DNA of 64,000 nucleotides. Source: Prorocentrum cordatum (taxonomy: Eukaryota; Sar; Dinophyceae; Prorocentrales; Prorocentraceae). The translations under genes and the position numbers were made by a program. The notes under the pieces were generated by a model, which did not search any database, was not told the origin of the DNA, and was given only the letters and a program-made list of their open reading frames with translations. The stretch covers positions 134,929 to 198,928 of the forward strand of contig CAUYUJ010018645.1 of NCBI GenBank assembly GCA_963575745.1. The letters run 5' to 3'. Below are positions 1-9,390 of the stretch, in pieces (within the stretch, counting starts at the first letter, position 1; each line of letters opens with the position of its first letter).

Positions 1-76
1 TATCCGTTCTGTCGTGCGTTGTTTGCGTTGAAAAGCATGTCGGCGCATTGCTTGTTTATGATCCCTACCAAGGCAA

Positions 77-403
77 ATGCTGGTCAAGTATCAGAAGGAG
101 CTGAAGTTCCTAAAGCACACGAAGAATCAGTTGCTCGCGAAGGCTGGGGATCAGGATCAGAAGGACCGTCAGAGCTTCCAGAACTGGGCCAATGAGTGCA
201 AGAAGTGCGTGGACAATGCGGACCAGCACGAGACGGCGATGGAGGTTCTGATTGCGAAAATTGAGGGCGCTGATTCTGTCGGCAAGGACACGGACATGTA
301 CGATAAGCTGAAGAATGAGGTCCAGGCCGCCTACAACACACACGAGCACATGTACGAGGGCATTCAGCTCTCGGTCAAGCGCTTCAAGAAGTTCCTCAAT
401 TGA
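77..403 (+). CDS. Small charged helical protein, unknown
   Basis: Open frame of 108 residues from an ATG, with an in-frame TGA 18 bases upstream (59-61), so it is either a complete small protein or a last exon with this as its first usable Met. It is rich in Lys, Glu, Asp, Gln and Asn, has no Pro and few aromatics, and reads like one long amphipathic helix or coiled coil (many heptad-like Leu/Val/Met positions between KELKFLKHTKNQLL and RFKKFLN). The composition looks natural and unlike the repeats that follow. I recognise no family. It could also be a fragment of a retroelement ORF1-type coiled-coil protein. Confidence 0.4.
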   Translation: MLVKYQKELKFLKHTKNQLLAKAGDQDQKDRQSFQNWANECKKCVDNADQHETAMEVLIAKIEGADSVGKDTDMYDKLKNEVQAAYNTHEHMYEGIQLSVKRFKKFLN

Positions 404-769
404 GCTGCGGCCCTACATCTACATCTACATATCAGTATTTACATGCATATATGCAGTAGGGTTTGAGATGCTCTGCCTCGCCCGACGACGCGCATGCAGC
501 GCTGCCTTTCCGACGCCCGTGGGAAAACGAGAACTTGCCGCTTCCTCTGCCAGGGGTGCCCCTTCGTGAGGGGCCGCGTGTTTCTGGGTTTGCCAGTAAA
601 GAAGCCCCCCTCATCGCAGGGGCGTGGGGGGAGGGGGGGGCGGGGGGGAGGGGGGCTTGGTATCATCAGGAGGGGAGTAGCAGGAGGGGAGGGGCATGAA
701 AGGGATTGAAGGAGGGCGCGGAGGAGGGGCGCGGGAAAGGGCAAGGGCCCCTTGCCTCAGCCGCGCATG
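404..769. other. Non-coding, G/purine-rich interval
   Basis: No convincing gene. From about 620 to 740 the plus strand is strongly G-rich with runs of 4-8 G and GGGGA/GGAGG patterns. Such G-runs could form quadruplexes, but nothing more specific is visible. Confidence 0.5.
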
Positions 770-794
770 TCCGTAGCCACTGCAGTGGCTCAAG
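770..794 (+). other. Possible degenerate spliced-leader relic
   Basis: The plus strand reads TCCGTAGCCA at 770-779 and TGGCTCAAG at 786-794. These are the two ends of the 22-nt dinoflagellate spliced leader, but the central TTTT is replaced by CTGCAGT. It lies 40 bp before the first ATG (834) of the transposase-like gene in the same orientation, where a relic left by retroposition of a trans-spliced mRNA would sit. The altered core makes a perfect palindrome (779-ish centre), so chance cannot be excluded. Confidence 0.4.
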
Positions 795-833
795 GCCGCC
801 GCGCTCGCGCCTGTCTCCCGCGGGCCCCGCGGG

Positions 834-2713
834 ATGCTTTCCAGGCGGCGGTTGCCTTATGACAGGTTGGGCTTGCCGCCGGAGAGGCGGCTGAGAGCGA
901 ACGCGCAGGACCTGATAAGCAGCAACGTGGTCAGCGGGCAGCGCGGCGCTCAGCTGATCAATGACTGCGTCTCTGCATCTGCGACAGGTCTCTCCGACCT
1001 GCACACTACGGAGTCAACGTCGGGCATGAAAAACGCTGCCAGGAAGTTCAGGCGGGATTTCTTCAGGAAAGGGTGGCCTCCGCTCTATCACTGCCAGGTG
1101 AGGGGCTGGGACCCCAAGTCTGAAACAGAACAACTGATGGACTTAGCGATGATGCTTCCTCACGAAATACTTCATCAACTTCATCATTTTGGCGAGCGGA
1201 GCGTGCTACTGGAGACGTCGAGTCTCGACGGCGTGTCTCTGCGCCACGTGCAAAGAGCCAGGGCGGAGAGTGGTTGCAACGACCTGGTGGCCCTGGGCGT
1301 GTGGCAGGACGGGGTCCCTTGCTTTTGGGACCGATCGATGAGCGCAGAGATCATCAGCCTCATGTTGCCAGGGGCTGCGGGGCGCTGGAAAAACCTGCGG
1401 GTCCCAATCACAGCGTTCCTCAAAGAGCACGTGGGCCCCAACACATTTGATGATGTTTTTGCAGTGGTGCAGTGGAGCTTTGTTCACTTGGCTGCGAAGC
1501 GCTGGCCGGCGGCACGGCACGACGGCTCTCCCTTCGGCGCGCAGGACGCCTGGAGGAAGCGCCGACAAGTGGCCGATGCAACCCTACCAATTGGCGGAGT
1601 GCTTTGCCAGATCAAAGGGGACTGGAAGATGATGAAGGAGGTGCTCAAGCTACCTGGCTGGCAAGATGACGAAGTATGCTTCCTGTGCAACATCAAGAAG
1701 GACGAGGCCATGGGAGCGCAACACATCAGGGGAGGAAGGAAATCCCCTCTGGGAGGGGGTGCGTCGTCGTCGTTTTGCGGCCCCTTCCAGGGGGGGTGGA
1801 GGAGGAGGGGGAGGAGGGGTGGAGGAGGAGGAGGAGGAGGAGGAGGAGGAGGAGTGTTTTTGGCTACTCCCCGCAGGTGAAATCGCAGACTGGGAGAGAC
1901 GCGCCGTGGAGAACGCACCGACGCACATGGCCAGAAGTCCTTGCGAAGATTATCGTTTCAGGCGAGCAGGTGTGCCCTCTCTTCCAAGTGCCGTATGCGA
2001 ACGAAAAGTTGCTGAAGCTAGATTGGTTACACGTTGTTGATCTTGGAGTAGCGGCTGACTTCATAGGGGGCTTGCTATGGTATCTTGTAACGCACAAAAA
2101 GGTGGCTGGAACTACCCAGAAAGGCCGCGTCTCCACACTACATGGTCATTTGATGGCGTTCTACGACAGGCAGCCGCCAGGTGAGAAGACCAGCCGCCTA
2201 TCGAGACTGACGCGGGGCGTTGTGAAAGGAAAAAAAGCAACGACGGCTAAGATGAGGTGCGGCGCGGGGATGCTCAGGCACATGGTTCCATGGGCATTGG
2301 AGATGGCGGAGGCTTTCCTTGATAGGAGGAATGGCGTCGACGAGCGGGCAGCTGTAGAATCGTCCATTCACGCAGGGATGAAAAGCTTATGTCGGTGTTA
2401 CGAGGCACTCTCTGACAATCACCCATTTGCTGTGGACATTCTTAGAGAGCATTCGAGTAAGTTTGCCACGCAGACGGCCGCTTTGCAAGACGCGCTTCCT
2501 GCCCATTTTAAAGTGAAGCCTAAAATGCACATGTTTCTGGAGCTGTGCATGGGCGGCGGTGAACCAGCGAAGCACTGGAACTATAGGGATGAGGATTTCG
2601 GTGGATCTGTAGCTGCATTTGGCCGAAGGAGGGGCCAAAGGAGGTCCATGAGAGCGTTTTCGGTGGCATGCATCTCTAAGTTCTGCGGCCAGCCGATTGT
2701 GCGCATGCTTTGA
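834..2713 (+). CDS. Transposase-like protein, split by a purine-rich insert or intron
   Basis: Two overlapping frames together give one protein. The first (834 to about 1740) has a central part with WQDGVPCFWD, a block with RWKNLRVPITAF and VVQWSF, an RHDG motif near 1525 and a possible metal site CFLCNIKKDE near 1680. The second is convincing from about 1900 to 2713: WPEVLAKII, then DWLHVVDLGVAADFIGG at about 2020, and near the end MHMFLEL followed by HWNYRDEDFGGS. This order (RHDG, CxxC, D-LH-DLG, DEDF-G) matches a large family I know from dinoflagellate predicted proteomes that resembles Plavaka/KDZ-type transposases. The family assignment is from memory. Between the halves lies a (GGA)n tract at 1780-1855. 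The end cccgcag near 1876 or the CAG near 1888 could be a 3' splice site. Whether this is an intron or an expansion that broke the gene cannot be decided here. Confidence 0.6.
1780..1855. repeat. (GGA)n/(GGGGGA)n purine tract inside the transposase-like gene
   Basis: Nearly pure G/A sequence, mainly GGA trinucleotides, interrupting the coding frame of the transposase-like gene. It reads as poly-Gly or poly-Glu in the possible frames, which no flanking protein segment predicts, so it is more likely intronic or a later expansion. Confidence 0.8.
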
Positions 2714-2834
2714 AAAGAACGCTTCTGTGTGTATCGTTGTCATTCATTGCTGTCGGCTCAAATATATGTTGGACCCCTCCCAGTGGGGCGAGCGCGAGCA
2801 TGGGCGCTGAAGCCCCGTTTGCCCCAAAACGGCG

Positions 2835-2930
2835 GGTCGAACTATTTTCGGCGCGCCCGAACTATAGATCGACCCGCAGAAAAGTATAACCCCCGCATTA
2901 TAGTTCGACCCCGCACTATAGATCGACCTT
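2835..2930. repeat. Short repeats of ACTATAGATCGACC with a 12-bp inverted repeat
   Basis: Two copies of ACTATAGATCGACC occur about 50 bp apart. GGGTCGAACTAT near 2835 has a perfect reverse complement (ATAGTTCGACCC) near 2901. The block sits between the transposase-like gene and the minisatellite and may be an edge of a small element. Confidence 0.6.
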
Positions 2931-2934
2931 GGAG

Positions 2935-4200
2935 TCTCAAGGCGGGACCCGGGACCGGCGCGCGACCCGGCACTCCCGACCCGGGACCGGCGCGGGACCC
3001 GGGACGCGGCACCGGCGCGGGACCCCGGGACCCGGGACCGGCGCGAGACCCGGGACCTGGGACCGGCGCGGGACCCCGGACCCGGGACCGGCGCGGGACC
3101 CGGGGGACCCCGGGGGACTTGGGACCCGGGACCGGCGCAGAACCCGGGACTCAGGGCCCGCGACTCGGTACCGGCGCGCGACCCGGGACCCGCGACCTTG
3201 CGGCGCGGGATCTGGGACCCAGGATCGGCGCGGGACCCGGGACTCGGGACCGGCGACCCGGGACCCGGGACTGGCGCGAGACCCGGGACCGGGGACCGGC
3301 GCGGGACCCGCGACCAGGACCAGCGCGGGACCTGGGACCGGCGCGGGACCCGGGACCCGGGACCCGGGACCCGGGACCCGGGACCCGGGACCGGCGCGGG
3401 ACCCCGGACCCGCGCGGGACCCGGGACCCGGCCGGGACCAAGGACCGGCGCGCGACCCGGCACTCCCGACCCGCGGGACCGACGCGGGACCCGGGACGCG
3501 GCACCGGCGCGGGACCCGACCCTGGACCGGCGCGGGTCCCGAGACCCGGGAACGGCGCGAGACCCGGGACCCGGAACCGGCGCGGGACCTGGGACCCGGG
3601 ACCGGCGCTGGACCCGGGACCTAGGACCCGGAACCGGCGCGAGATCCGCGACCGGGGACCAACGCGACACCCGGGAGACGGGACCGGCGCGAAACCCGGG
3701 ACCCGGGACCGGCGCAAGACCCGGACCCGGACCGGCGCGGGACCCGGGACCCGGAACCCGGGACCGGCGCGGGACTCGGGACCCGGGACTCCGAAACCCG
3801 GGACCGGCGCCGGACTCCAGACCGGCGCCGGACGCGGGACCCGCGACCCGGGACCGGCGCGGGACCCGAAACCCGGGACCAGCGCAGGACGTGAGACCCA
3901 GGACCCGGGACCAGCGCGAGACCTGGGACCCGGGACCGGCGCAGAACCCGGGACCCGTGACCCGGGACCGGCGCGGGACCCAGGACCCGGGACCCGGGGC
4001 TCGGGACCGGCGCGTAACCCAGGACCTGGGACCCGGGACCGGCGCGGGACCCGGGACCCGGGACCGGCTCGGGACCCAGGACCCGGGACCCGGGACCGGC
4101 GCGGGACCCGGGACCCGGGACCTGCGCGAGACCCGGGAAGCGGGACCGGCGCGAAACCCGGTGCGCCGGTCCGGGTCCAGGGTCCTGCATGCGCCGGTCC
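2935..4200. repeat. GC-rich minisatellite of GGGACCCGGGACCGGCGC type
   Basis: About 1.26 kb of degenerate tandem units built from GGGACC, CGGGACC and GGCGCGGGACCC, with unit length shifting between about 12 and 24 bp. The unit is nearly self-complementary, so both strands look alike and long stop-free frames (up to about 500 codons of Arg/Gly/Pro/Asp/Thr) exist on both strands. These frames are a composition effect, not genes. Confidence 0.95.
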
Positions 4201-4545
4201 CGGGTCCCGGGACCGATGAGACCTCGCGCGCCCCTCTTGGGACTCTCCTGAAGCCCATTTTGGTTTCTCTGGGACCCCTCTTGGAACCCTCGTAAGGCCC
4301 GGTTGGAAATCTCTTGGAGCCAGAAGAGCCGACCCAGACAGTGTGAGAGGGCTCTCGAGGGGCACCAGGAGTGGGACAAGAGGACCCCAAGAGGGCTCCA
4401 GGAGGAGCGCGCCAGGTCTCATCGAGAACAGCGGTTCGATGAGACCTGGGCCTCCTTCTCTTAGAGCCCTCTTGAGGCTATCTTGAAGCCCTCTAAGGGC
4501 TCTCTATTAGCCCCTAGACGGGGCCAGGACAGGGCGGGCCGGTCC
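4130..4545. repeat. Dispersed repeat, copy A (second copy at 20308-20722)
   Basis: This stretch is nearly identical to 20308-20722 in the same orientation, starting inside the minisatellite-like sequence and ending at GGTCCTCGAGGA. Differences are scattered single bases. It contains the perfect hairpin described separately. Both copies are followed within 400 bp by long simple-sequence DNA. No coding function is visible. Confidence 0.9.
4414..4447. repeat. Perfect 12-bp hairpin, copy 1
   Basis: AGGTCTCATCGA (4414-4425) is followed after a 10-base loop by its exact reverse complement (4436-4447). The same hairpin recurs at 20586-20619, and a close relative with a changed loop at 20777-20808. 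Confidence 0.85.
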
Positions 4546-4559
4546 TCGAGGAACGACGA

Positions 4560-4800
4560 GACGCTCTCGGAGGAGAAAAAAAAGGATCAGGAGAGGAAGC
4601 ACGTTTTTTGCCACAAAAAAACGAATTTGGGGGAACAAAACGTAGAGCAGGAGGAAGAAGAGGAGATGAGGGAGGAGTAGGAGGACACCGAGGCGGGAAA
4701 GGAGGAGCGGAAAGCGCACGAGAAGGAGGAGGAGAAGGAAGAGGATGCGGGAGGAGGAGGAGAAGCAAGAAGAGGAGGAGTAGGAGGATTAAGAGCGCCC
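4560..4800. repeat. Degenerate GA-rich tract
   Basis: Mostly GGA, GAA and GAG trinucleotides on the plus strand with few pyrimidines. No gene supported. Confidence 0.8.
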
Positions 4801-5014
4801 AGGATCGGCGGCACTGGCCGGAGGCCACTACAATAAAAGCATGTTGCCTCTTCCTTCATCAGCAGTGCCGCGTTCGTGCCACGATGATTGCACATCCTCG
4901 TCGTCTGTAGGCAAGGGAATCCGAAATTCTGACCTACAGGGCAGAATATATGAAGTAAAAGATGAACTGAACATGATGGCGTTGCCATGTCGCAGCGTTT
5001 GAGCTAATCACGGG

Positions 5015-5140
5015 CGGAGGGGAGAGGAGGAGGAGGAGGAGGAGGAGGAGGAGGAGGAGGAGGAGGAGGGAGGAGGGAGGAGGGAGGAGGAGGGAGGAGG
5101 AGGAGGAGGAGGACGAGGACGAGGAGGAGGAATCGAGGCG
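5015..5140. repeat. (GGA)n microsatellite
   Basis: Over 100 bp of GGA/GGGA units on the plus strand. Confidence 0.95.
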
Positions 5141-5940
5141 CAGCGGGTCGGATGCGGGGGCGGCCCCGCTGGCCCGCCGCCCCCCAGCTGCGCGGGGCAC
5201 CGCGCGCCGCCGCTGCGGAGGGTGCGGCCAGGGAGGGCCGCTCGTGCCGGGGGCCTTCCAGGGCGCCCCTCGCGCCACTCGCAGCCGGCCTCGAGCGCGC
5301 CCCCATCCCGGAGATTGACAAGCCAAGAGTCGACGGCAGTCTTGAGATTAACAAGCCAAAATGTCCATTATTCCCTTCCAGAGATGCTTTCCCCTCGCTC
5401 CTCCTTCTCTTCCACGCCCTCCCCCATGAGACCGCGCCCTCGCGCGCGGAATGCGAGATTGCCGCGCCCGCATTGCACGAGGAAGCTGTCAACGACAATC
5501 TTAAGGATGCGCCCTCAGAAACGGAGGGACACCCTAAGATCGGCATGGAGATGAGGCGATGCCACTCATATGGGGCAGGGATATGTTCCGGGCTGGTGAA
5601 CTCGTGCGTCGAAGCTGCGTCGAGCGTCCGTCGATATCGAGCCGACGTTGAGTCTAATCTGAGTCGAGCGTGAGTCGAAGTGGGGTCGAACAGATCCGTC
5701 AGGTGGGCCCCAGTAAGGTCCCCGAAACGAGCACCTAACCAAGGGGTCGCGCTCACGGGCAAAAATATGTCACATGAATCCCTTGCAAAATATACCACTC
5801 AGGCCACACGTGCGCACAGGTCGAAATCATACCAAACACAATAGGTCTGCAAGGATTTCAACATATTACTCCGACGCTAGGACCCCACATGATGATATCC
5901 GTGGTAAAAGTTGTGCGTGGCAATCGAAGGCTAACGATGG
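5141..5940. other. Non-repetitive interval without a supported gene
   Basis: Mixed sequence with no recognisable protein on either strand. GTCGA-containing short motifs cluster at 5605-5695, and GAGATT(G/A)ACAAGCCAA occurs twice near 5310 and 5345. Nothing else seen. Confidence 0.4.
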
Positions 5941-5959
5941 AGATGCTGCTAAGAGATGC

Positions 5960-6125
5960 CAGCATGCCACGACGCCAGGATGCCAGAATGCCAGAACATC
6001 AAGATGCCAATGTGCCAGGGGATGCCAGGGTGCCAGGATGCCAGGCGGCCAGGATGCCCGGATGCCAGCATAACAAGATCCCAAGATGCCAAGAATGCCA
6101 GGATGTGCCAGAATGTCAGAATGAG
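5960..6125 (+). repeat. Degenerate tandem array of ATGCCAG(A/G)
   Basis: The core GATGCCAG recurs about every 8-12 bases over 165 bp with one- or two-base changes, including TGCCAGGATGCC and CCAGAATGCCAG. It is an old short-unit tandem array. Confidence 0.85.
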
Positions 6126-6139
6126 GCCGCAGGCTCCGA

Positions 6140-6345
6140 AGAGAGCCCAAAGCGGCACAAGACGACCCCAAGACGGACCAAAAGGACCCCAAGACGGCCC
6201 AAGAGGCTCCCAAGAGGGGGAACACCAACCGACACGTCGCGCCTTCCGCCCCAGAAGGCCCCAAGGAGGCCCAAGAGGCGCTCAAGAAGCACCCAAGAGG
6301 CACCCAAGAGGCCTAAGAGAGCTCCAAGAGCACCCCCACGATGGC
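6140..6345 (+). repeat. Degenerate array of CCCAAGA(G/C)G-type units
   Basis: GACCCCAAGACGG, GGCCCAAGAGGC and CACCCAAGAGGC recur with 9-18 base spacing over about 200 bp. Similar AAGA-GGCCC words occur in the dispersed repeats at 4.3 and 20.5 kb. Confidence 0.7.
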
Positions 6346-6365
6346 ACGATGGCCCCAACAGACCA

Positions 6366-6440
6366 AAGCGTCGTCGTTGTCGTCGTCGATGTCGTCGTCT
6401 TCGTCGTCGTCGCCGCCGTCGTCCTCGTCGTCGCCCCCCT
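6366..6440. repeat. (TCG)n microsatellite
   Basis: Runs of GTC/TCG trinucleotides with a few interruptions. Confidence 0.9.
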
Positions 6441-6667
6441 TCAGGGTCGGCGGCGCCAACCGTAAGGCCTTCGCAAAATACGCATCACAGTGAGCGCACT
6501 GCATACCTCGCACCGCCTAGACGGCACCACATCCGCCACCGTGCCTAAGGCGCTGAGTGGAGCATCCTCGAGTGAATTCGAGCTCCCTATCTCCTCGGTA
6601 CCTCAAGAAGAGTCCGAGACTCCCATGCTCTGGGCGCTGTTGGGCGCTCCTTGAGGGGCCTGTCTTC

Positions 6668-6792
6668 CACCACCACCACCATAAGTTGGAAGGGGAGCTG
6701 GAAGAGGAGGAGGAGGAGAGGGAGGAGGAGGAGGAGGAGGAGCAGGAGGAGGAGCCCCTCCCCTCCTACTTATGGTGGTGGTGGTGGTGGAA
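6668..6792. repeat. Inverted repeat enclosing a (GGA)n tract
   Basis: The left arm near 6668-6702 (CCACCACCACCATAAGT then GGAAGGGGAG) is matched in reverse complement by the right arm near 6758-6792 (ACTTATGGTGGTGGTGG). The arms are about 33 bp with a few mismatches, and the 55-70 bp between them is almost pure GAG/GGA. Confidence 0.85.
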
Positions 6793-6794
6793 AA

Positions 6795-7600
6795 CAAGCC
6801 CACCACTCCTAGCAACTCTTGGGGCGCTCCTGGGAGTCCCCGCGCGACTGTTCCAGAAGCCTTCGGAGCGCAGTTTCGAATCCACACGTCCAAATCATCG
6901 GCATAGCGCCCCTGGCCTGCTGGACAGGAGCTCTGTCCAGGCTGAGAAGGAAGAGTACCGGGGGCGCGCAAACATGGATTAGCGATCCATGGATTTGGCG
7001 CGCGGTCGCCATATCCATGGATCGGGGGAGGTGCCCTCCTCAAAATGCGGCCAGCGCCGCCTCGCTCGGCGGCGGAAACCCGCGATTTCCAATGGAAACA
7101 GGACCCGTCGCAAGTCCACGCCCTCTTGATCCATGTTTGCGATCGCCTGAGAGTAAAACAAGGTTGACGTCGCCACGCTCGGTATCGTCGGAGCGTGGTC
7201 TTCAACCCTGGCTCACGATGGTATCACGGCGACCTCTGGGGCCCTCCTTTGAGCACGGTCCCAGCATTCCTCTAGGCCTACCACGACATGCTCTCAGAAC
7301 CCAAAAATGTCCGAAGAACGAAAACAAAGTTCTTAGAACAACAACACGATGGGTTAGAACAAGACAATCTCGGCCAGGCATGTGATAGGAACCGCTCGTG
7401 CAGACCGTACGAAATGCGTAGAACATTATGTGGTGGGCCTATCGGAAAGCCAAGACGTTTCGCCACTGCTGGACTCCTGGGGACGTCTTGTTTTTTCGAC
7501 CGCGCGGGCGGCGCAACTCACACGCCAGCGCGTTAAAATACCCACACGAGACTGCCGCTGCGTGTGGAGCAACCATAGGTAGTTAAATGGATTTTCTTAG
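6795..7600. other. Interval without a supported gene
   Basis: No recognisable protein on either strand. Two ATCCATGGAT palindromes lie near 6980 and 7010. Confidence 0.4.
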
Positions 7601-7637
7601 ATGCACCATCTAATACAATAACCATTCAACATGGCCC

Positions 7638-8522
7638 TCACAACTCTCCGAAAACGAAGCCGAACCTCTCGATGTCCTTCGCCCAGATCTTAGCGACCCG
7701 ATCGCGGAGCTCATCATCGAATAGGGCGACCGTGCTTAGGCGTGTGACATTCCCGCCATGAGTCACCCAATGCTGCCTGACCCTGCTGTCGTTCGGGTCG
7801 ACACAGCTCTCCTGCCCCACTCCCAGGAGAGAGCAGATGTGCTTGAAGCTACCAGACATATCCTTGACCCTGCCCACGTAGGTCACCACCTGCTCCTCCT
7901 CCGACTTGCCTGGAGGAACGGCATAGGCAAACTCTGAGATGGAGTGTAAATAGTTGAACACATGAATGCCTGACGGCGTGGTGTTCGCGGGCAGGTGCGC
8001 GTACACAAATTTACGGAAATCCCGGATCTGCTCGTCGGGCTTGGAAGAAGCGTTGAAACCGTTCAACCAGGAGGTAGCAGACACGATCCGGCTCCATGGG
8101 TCCTTGGCCATTACCCACGAGACCGACGAGTTGAATTTGTTCCACCCCACATCGCCGATGACCTTCTGCGCGATCCCGTGGTGGTCGTGGTCCTGCCCAG
8201 CGTTCTTGTGGGCCTTACCATTGCGTGTGCAGTTGATGCCAGCCTCCTTGAGCGTCAGGACCACCGCCTGCGTCACGGTGCAGGTGCCAGTGTGGGCCGG
8301 CATGGCCATCCGAAACGGTTTCTCGTCACACCCCCAGTACGCGGCGGGGACGGCGGCGAGTTCGCTGCCCAGGCTTGCATAAAGAAGCGCGGCATCCTGG
8401 CGCGCGGCAAGCTCGCCGATGCGCTGCCGCACATCCGGCGTGGCGACATCCGGCGTGGCGATGTGGATCGCGCCAGCCGCCAGCCAGCAGCAGACGAGCA
8501 CCACGAGGGGCGGCCGATCCAT
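7638..8522 (-). CDS. Sulfotransferase-family protein, secreted or Golgi type
   Basis: A 294-residue intronless frame. Residues 1-22 (MDRPPLVVLVCCWLAAG) form a hydrophobic signal peptide or signal anchor, so the protein should enter the secretory pathway. Residues 75-87 (PAHTGTCTVTQAV) sit where sulfotransferases have the 5'-phosphosulfate loop, usually a K-x-G-T/S-T/S pattern. Residues 140-152 (KDPWSRIVSATSW) are the typical 3'-phosphate-binding motif (RDPxxRxxSxY type). Residues 214-229 (TYVGRVKDMSGSFKHI) match the later V-G-R-x-E region of the Sulfotransfer_2 type. It probably moves sulfate from PAPS to a carbohydrate or a protein, but the acceptor is unknown. The Lys expected in the 5' loop is not in the usual place (His at 77), which may reduce activity. 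A duplicated TPDVATPDV follows the signal. Two DinoSL relics lie 74 bp 5' of the ATG, marking it as a retrogene. Confidence 0.8.
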   Translation of the reverse strand: MDRPPLVVLVCCWLAAGAIHIATPDVATPDVRQRIGELAARQDAALLYASLGSELAAVPAAYWGCDEKPFRMAMPAHTGTCTVTQAVVLTLKEAGINCTRNGKAHKNAGQDHDHHGIAQKVIGDVGWNKFNSSVSWVMAKDPWSRIVSATSWLNGFNASSKPDEQIRDFRKFVYAHLPANTTPSGIHVFNYLHSISEFAYAVPPGKSEEEQVVTYVGRVKDMSGSFKHICSLLGVGQESCVDPNDSRVRQHWVTHGGNVTRLSTVALFDDELRDRVAKIWAKDIERFGFVFGEL

Positions 8523-8595
8523 CGGGAGAAGGCACGGACGCAGAAGACAACTACTCGGTGGACGGAACGAAAGTGCACACTGGAGTACGCACGGG

Positions 8596-8632
8596 CTTCA
8601 GCCAAAATGGCTTGAGCCAAAATGGCTGCGGA
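8596..8632 (-). other. Tandem DinoSL relic (full plus truncated copy)
   Basis: Read on the minus strand, 8632 to 8611 matches the 22-nt dinoflagellate spliced leader with one change (GCAGCC for GTAGCC). It runs directly into 8610 to 8596, a 15-nt SL tail CCATTTTGGCTGAAG (one change from CCATTTTGGCTCAAG). The truncation point is exactly after the AG within the leader, as expected if a new leader was trans-spliced onto an older genomic leader. It is in the same orientation as, and 74 bp before, the sulfotransferase-like ATG. Confidence 0.9.
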
Positions 8633-8639
8633 TGGACTC

Positions 8640-8870
8640 CTGGGGACGTCTTGGGCCCTCTTGAAGCCCAGGGGGGGGGGGCTGGCCCTCAAGGCTCAAC
8701 AAGTCGGGAAAAAACACTGCAGCGGTGCTATGATTTTCGCGCACGAAATCGCCACAGGGTCCCAAGACAATCCAACAGGGCCCAGGGGGCCCAGGGAGGC
8801 CCCCGAGACGGCGTCCGCAGGCGACAGACGGCCCAGGAGCGCCAAGGCGGCCCAACAGAGCCTCAAGACG
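8640..8870. other. Interval with CCCAAGA-type words, no gene
   Basis: Contains degenerate units such as GGCCCAAGA and GGCCCAGG like those at 6140-6345. No gene seen. Confidence 0.4.
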
Positions 8871-8877
8871 GCCCAAG

Positions 8878-9302
8878 AAGACCGTCCACGCCCCGTCCCC
8901 GCAGCAGAACGGAGGAGGGGAAAACAGGAAAAAACATAGAAAAAGCATGTGTTTGCATAAGGAAGAGCACGAAAAAGCTGCGAAACCTGTAATTGTCGTT
9001 GTTTTTCAAGGTGTTCCTGTTTTCCCATGTGAAAAAAAGAAAACAAAATGTTTTGAATGTGTTTCCTATTTTTCCTTGTTCCTCCTCCCTCCCCAGAGCG
9101 CCCTGGGGTCTCTGAACGGTCCACGCCCCGTCCTCGCAGCAGAACGGAGGAGGGGAAAACTGGAAAAAAATGAAAATAATGAAAAACATCATGTTTTCAC
9201 ATGGGAAAACACGAAAAAGCAGCGAAACCTGTGACTGACGCGGTTTTTTTTTCAAGTTGTTCCTATTTTCCCCTGTGGAAACACAAGATGATTCCTCTTT
9301 TT
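8878..9302 (+). repeat. Two tandem ~215-230 bp units (third copy at 10795-11050)
   Basis: A unit starting CACGCCCCGTCC and running through GCAGAACGGAGGAGGGG, an A-rich stretch, CATGTTTTCACATGG-like words, GCAGCGAA(A/G)CCTGTGA and a C/T-rich end with GAGCGCCCT occurs at about 8888 and 9121, and again at about 10826. The copies differ by 10-20 percent. Confidence 0.85.
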
Positions 9303-9356
9303 CCCCACATCCAAAGTGGGGTTCTTTTCTCTGGACACCCCGCGCAGGAACAGGAA

Positions 9357-9390
<34 letters not shown>

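Noticed and set aside
4250-4275. GCCCATTTTGGTTTCTC as a spliced-leader relic (also at 20426)
   Set aside because: Only CCATTTTGG matches; the flanks GTAG and CTCAAG are absent, and it is part of the dispersed repeat.
2744-4390. Long open frames on both strands (over 400 codons each)
   Set aside because: They lie in the self-complementary GC minisatellite, whose units contain no stop in most frames. Composition is Arg/Gly/Pro only.
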